64,000 bases of DNA, from positions 124,001 to 188,000 of the forward strand of contig CAWFZT010000009.1 of NCBI GenBank assembly GCA_963820415.1, read 5' to 3'. The notes beneath the pieces were generated by a model. It saw only the letters and a list, made by a program, of their open reading frames with translations, ran no database searches and was not told where the DNA came from. Made by a program: the position numbers and the translations under genes. Every line of letters begins with the position of its first letter. The stretch's first letter is position 1. Shown here piece by piece: positions 62,112-64,000 of the stretch. This DNA is from CAWFZT01 sp963820415 (GTDB lineage Bacteria > Chloroflexota > Anaerolineae > Anaerolineales > Anaerolineaceae).

Positions 62112-64000
62112 ATGACCCTGACAGTTGGGACGCTCCTCAATAATAGATACCGCATCATTTCCATCCTCGGGCAAGGAGGCATGGGGTCAGTTTATCGCGC
62201 CTTTGATGAAAATCTACGCCTAGATGTGGCTGTCAAAGAGAACTTGTTCCTGACCGATGAGTATGCCAGGCAATTTCAGCTTGAGGCCAGCATTTTGGCC
62301 GGGTTGAGGCAGCCCAATCTACCACGGGTCGGAGATCACTTCATCATGCCCGGCCAGGGCCAATATCTGGTGATGGATTACATGGCTGGCGAAGACTTAC
62401 GCCAGCGTATTGAACGGTTGAACTGCCTTGCGGAGCAAGAAGTCATTCTGATAGGGGCTGTGATCTGCGACGCCCTCACTTATCTGCATACCCGCCCTCA
62501 GGCGGTGATCCACCGGGATATTAAACCCGGCAATATTAAAATCACCCCCGAGGGTGAAATATACCTGGTAGATTTTGGGTTAGCTAAAGTCATGCAGGAC
62601 AGCCAGGCCACAACCACTGGGGCGCGGGCCATGACGCCGGGGTATTCGCCTCCCGAACAATACGGCATTGCTCATACCGACTCACGGTCGGATGTCTATT
62701 CACTGGGAGCCACTCTATATGCCGCTATGACCGGCATTATTCCGGAAGATGGCCTGGCCCGGGCCACAGGTAAGGCGCAGTTAACCCCACCGAACCAGCT
62801 CCAACCTAAAATCAGCCGACGCCTTTCTTCGGTGATCGAAAAAGCGTTGGCCGTGGAACAATGCGACCGCTACCAGACGGCTGAAGAATTCAAGCAAGCC
62901 CTGCTGCATGCCGGCGACATTAGCCGTCTCCCTCAAGGGAAAATCCTTATTTCGCCCCCGCCTTTGGGCCAGGACCCCGCTTCAGTTGAGACAAATAGTC
63001 CTTTACCCGAAATTCGGCTGACCAACCACAATCATGCCCAGCTTGGTCCCAACCATAGCGAACCGATCTCATCCAGGCTAGAAAAGAATTCCTGGTGGTG
63101 GATTGTCATTATGATATTGATTGTGATCGCGGTGGGGGCTCTGCTTCTTTTAGGGACGGATAAGAGGTGGAAGACTACTGCCATTCTTCCCAGATTCGTT
63201 TCTAATCTCCTGCCTCAAAGCGCCACTCCTACTTACCGTGCAACCGCGACCCTTAAACCCACCAATCGACTGGCATTGATAAAAACAGATAAACCTTCCC
63301 TGCCCCCTACGAACACTATTACACCTACAGTCACCTTTTCACTCCCCCCTAGCCTTACCCCACACCCAACTCTAACCTTCACGCCCACACAGACCCCCAC
63401 GCCTTCTGATTCACCCACCCCTAACGCGACCGCTTTGGGGGGTGGTATGGGAGAAATAGCTTATTCCTCAAAACAAGATGGCACGATACAGATCTGGCTG
63501 ATGGATGCCAGCGGCAACCAGCTTAGCAAAATCACCAACATGCCTGCCGGCGCCTGCCAGCCAACCTGGTCGCCTGATGGGAATCAACTGGCTTTTACTT
63601 CTCCCTGCGATGGGCGGCATGACCTTTATCCAGGGGCGCAAATATACCTGATTAATGTCGATGGGACTAACCTGCATCTTCTGCCCGTCCCAAACGACCC
63701 TCAGGGTGATTTCGATCCTGCCTGGTCTCCGGATGGGAAAAAGATCGCCTTCACTTCGCTGCGCGGCGGATCTCCCCACATCTTCCTGTATGACCTGGTT
63801 ACCAATGTCTTGATCCAGGTCACCAACAGCCATTACATTGATCGCCAACCATTCTGGGAACCGGGCGGTACTCACCTGGCCTTCGTGCGAATGTTTCTTT
63901 ACGCACAGGTCTGGTGGGTCGATGTGACCAATCCTGCAAACCTGAAAGAAACGCAGTTCAGCCCGTACAACAATATCAGCGATTATTGGCCCGCCTGGTC
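62112..64000 (+). CDS. Ser/Thr protein kinase with C-terminal TolB-like repeats (partial, runs off window)
   Basis: Starts at ATG 62112 and stays open to the window end (629 codons here). The kinase domain covers residues ~10-275: GQGGMGSVYRAFDENL (P-loop), DVAVKEN (Lys), HRDIKPGNIKI (catalytic loop), LVDFGLAKVM (DFG). One membrane helix (WWWIVIMILIVIAVGALLLL) is followed by a (T-P-T-x)n linker, then TolB/PD40-like repeats outside the membrane (GEIAYSSKQDGTIQIWLMDA; PTWSPDGNQLAFTS; FDPAWSPDGKKIAFTSLRGG). A PknB-type receptor kinase in which the outside repeats may sense ligands (inference). Confidence 0.92.
   Translation, partial: MTLTVGTLLNNRYRIISILGQGGMGSVYRAFDENLRLDVAVKENLFLTDEYARQFQLEASILAGLRQPNLPRVGDHFIMPGQGQYLVMDYMAGEDLRQRIERLNCLAEQEVILIGAVICDALTYLHTRPQAVIHRDIKPGNIKITPEGEIYLVDFGLAKVMQDSQATTTGARAMTPGYSPPEQYGIAHTDSRSDVYSLGATLYAAMTGIIPEDGLARATGKAQLTPPNQLQPKISRRLSSVIEKALAVEQCDRYQTAEEFKQALLHAGDISRLPQGKILISPPPLGQDPASVETNSPLPEIRLTNHNHAQLGPNHSEPISSRLEKNSWWWIVIMILIVIAVGALLLLGTDKRWKTTAILPRFVSNLLPQSATPTYRATATLKPTNRLALIKTDKPSLPPTNTITPTVTFSLPPSLTPHPTLTFTPTQTPTPSDSPTPNATALGGGMGEIAYSSKQDGTIQIWLMDASGNQLSKITNMPAGACQPTWSPDGNQLAFTSPCDGRHDLYPGAQIYLINVDGTNLHLLPVPNDPQGDFDPAWSPDGKKIAFTSLRGGSPHIFLYDLVTNVLIQVTNSHYIDRQPFWEPGGTHLAFVRMFLYAQVWWVDVTNPANLKETQFSPYNNISDYWPAW

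Noticed and set aside
1..64000. CRISPR array
   Set aside because: No series of regularly spaced identical repeats; the only tandem repeats are the 18-bp and 9-bp units described.

Overview
The window looks like a chromosomal segment from a member of the Chloroflexota, most likely class Anaerolineae. This rests on several features seen together: many lipoproteins and membrane proteins with long (P-T-x)n linkers, tandem YerB-like (DUF3048) lipoproteins, a TPR plus L,D-transpeptidase protein, a Ser/Thr kinase joined to a TolB-like repeat region, and a MetH plus homocysteine-methyltransferase/MTHFR operon behind a SAM-I riboswitch. The assignment is inferred from gene content; no marker gene for classification was seen.

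Layout. 1-5.7 kb: a multi-GAF membrane histidine kinase (minus) and a methylase-like protein. 5.7-18.9 kb: cell-envelope genes (class A PBP, amidase, two L,D-transpeptidases), a six-hairpin glycosidase, two tandem c-di-AMP receptor-like proteins, AMMECR1 plus flavin reductase, a thioredoxin-TPR chaperone and a CBM9-like lipoprotein. 19-23.4 kb: a broken NrtR-type Nudix regulator, a GH13 amylase, a TrmA-family RNA methyltransferase and an MFS transporter. 23.5-32.1 kb: an accessory region with an internally deleted integrase, two large secreted proteins, a DNA methyltransferase flanked by 56-57 bp direct repeats, an HsdM C-terminal remnant and a DUF1737-like microprotein, ending at tRNA-Ser. 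32.3-46 kb: tRNA-Val, the SAM riboswitch with metH and the MTHFR fusion, YerB-like lipoproteins, a phosphoesterase, a DUF4349 lipoprotein and a glycosidase. 46-55.9 kb: a secreted protein, dinG, a YdcF-like gene, fhs, tRNA-Leu and a nitroreductase/C_GCAxxG/PHP operon. 55.9-60.0 kb: an AT-rich island with phage-type remnants and a three-gene cassette (TPR/membrane/zinc-ribbon protein, recombinase-like zinc-ribbon protein, HNH nuclease). 60-64 kb: psuG, a membrane protein and the start of a Ser/Thr kinase.

How genes work together. The riboswitch-metH-MTHFR unit makes methionine and recycles folate; fhs feeds one-carbon units to the same pool. The PBP, amidase and two L,D-transpeptidases form a peptidoglycan group. 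The most system-like unit of unknown function is the 57.4-59.9 kb cassette.

Data quality. At least ten genes are each interrupted by one apparent single-base indel, with clear homology-like continuity in a neighbouring frame, and most need one base removed. One lipoprotein has an in-frame UAG. Uncorrected sequencing error is the simplest explanation, so I give full gene spans and mark the break points.
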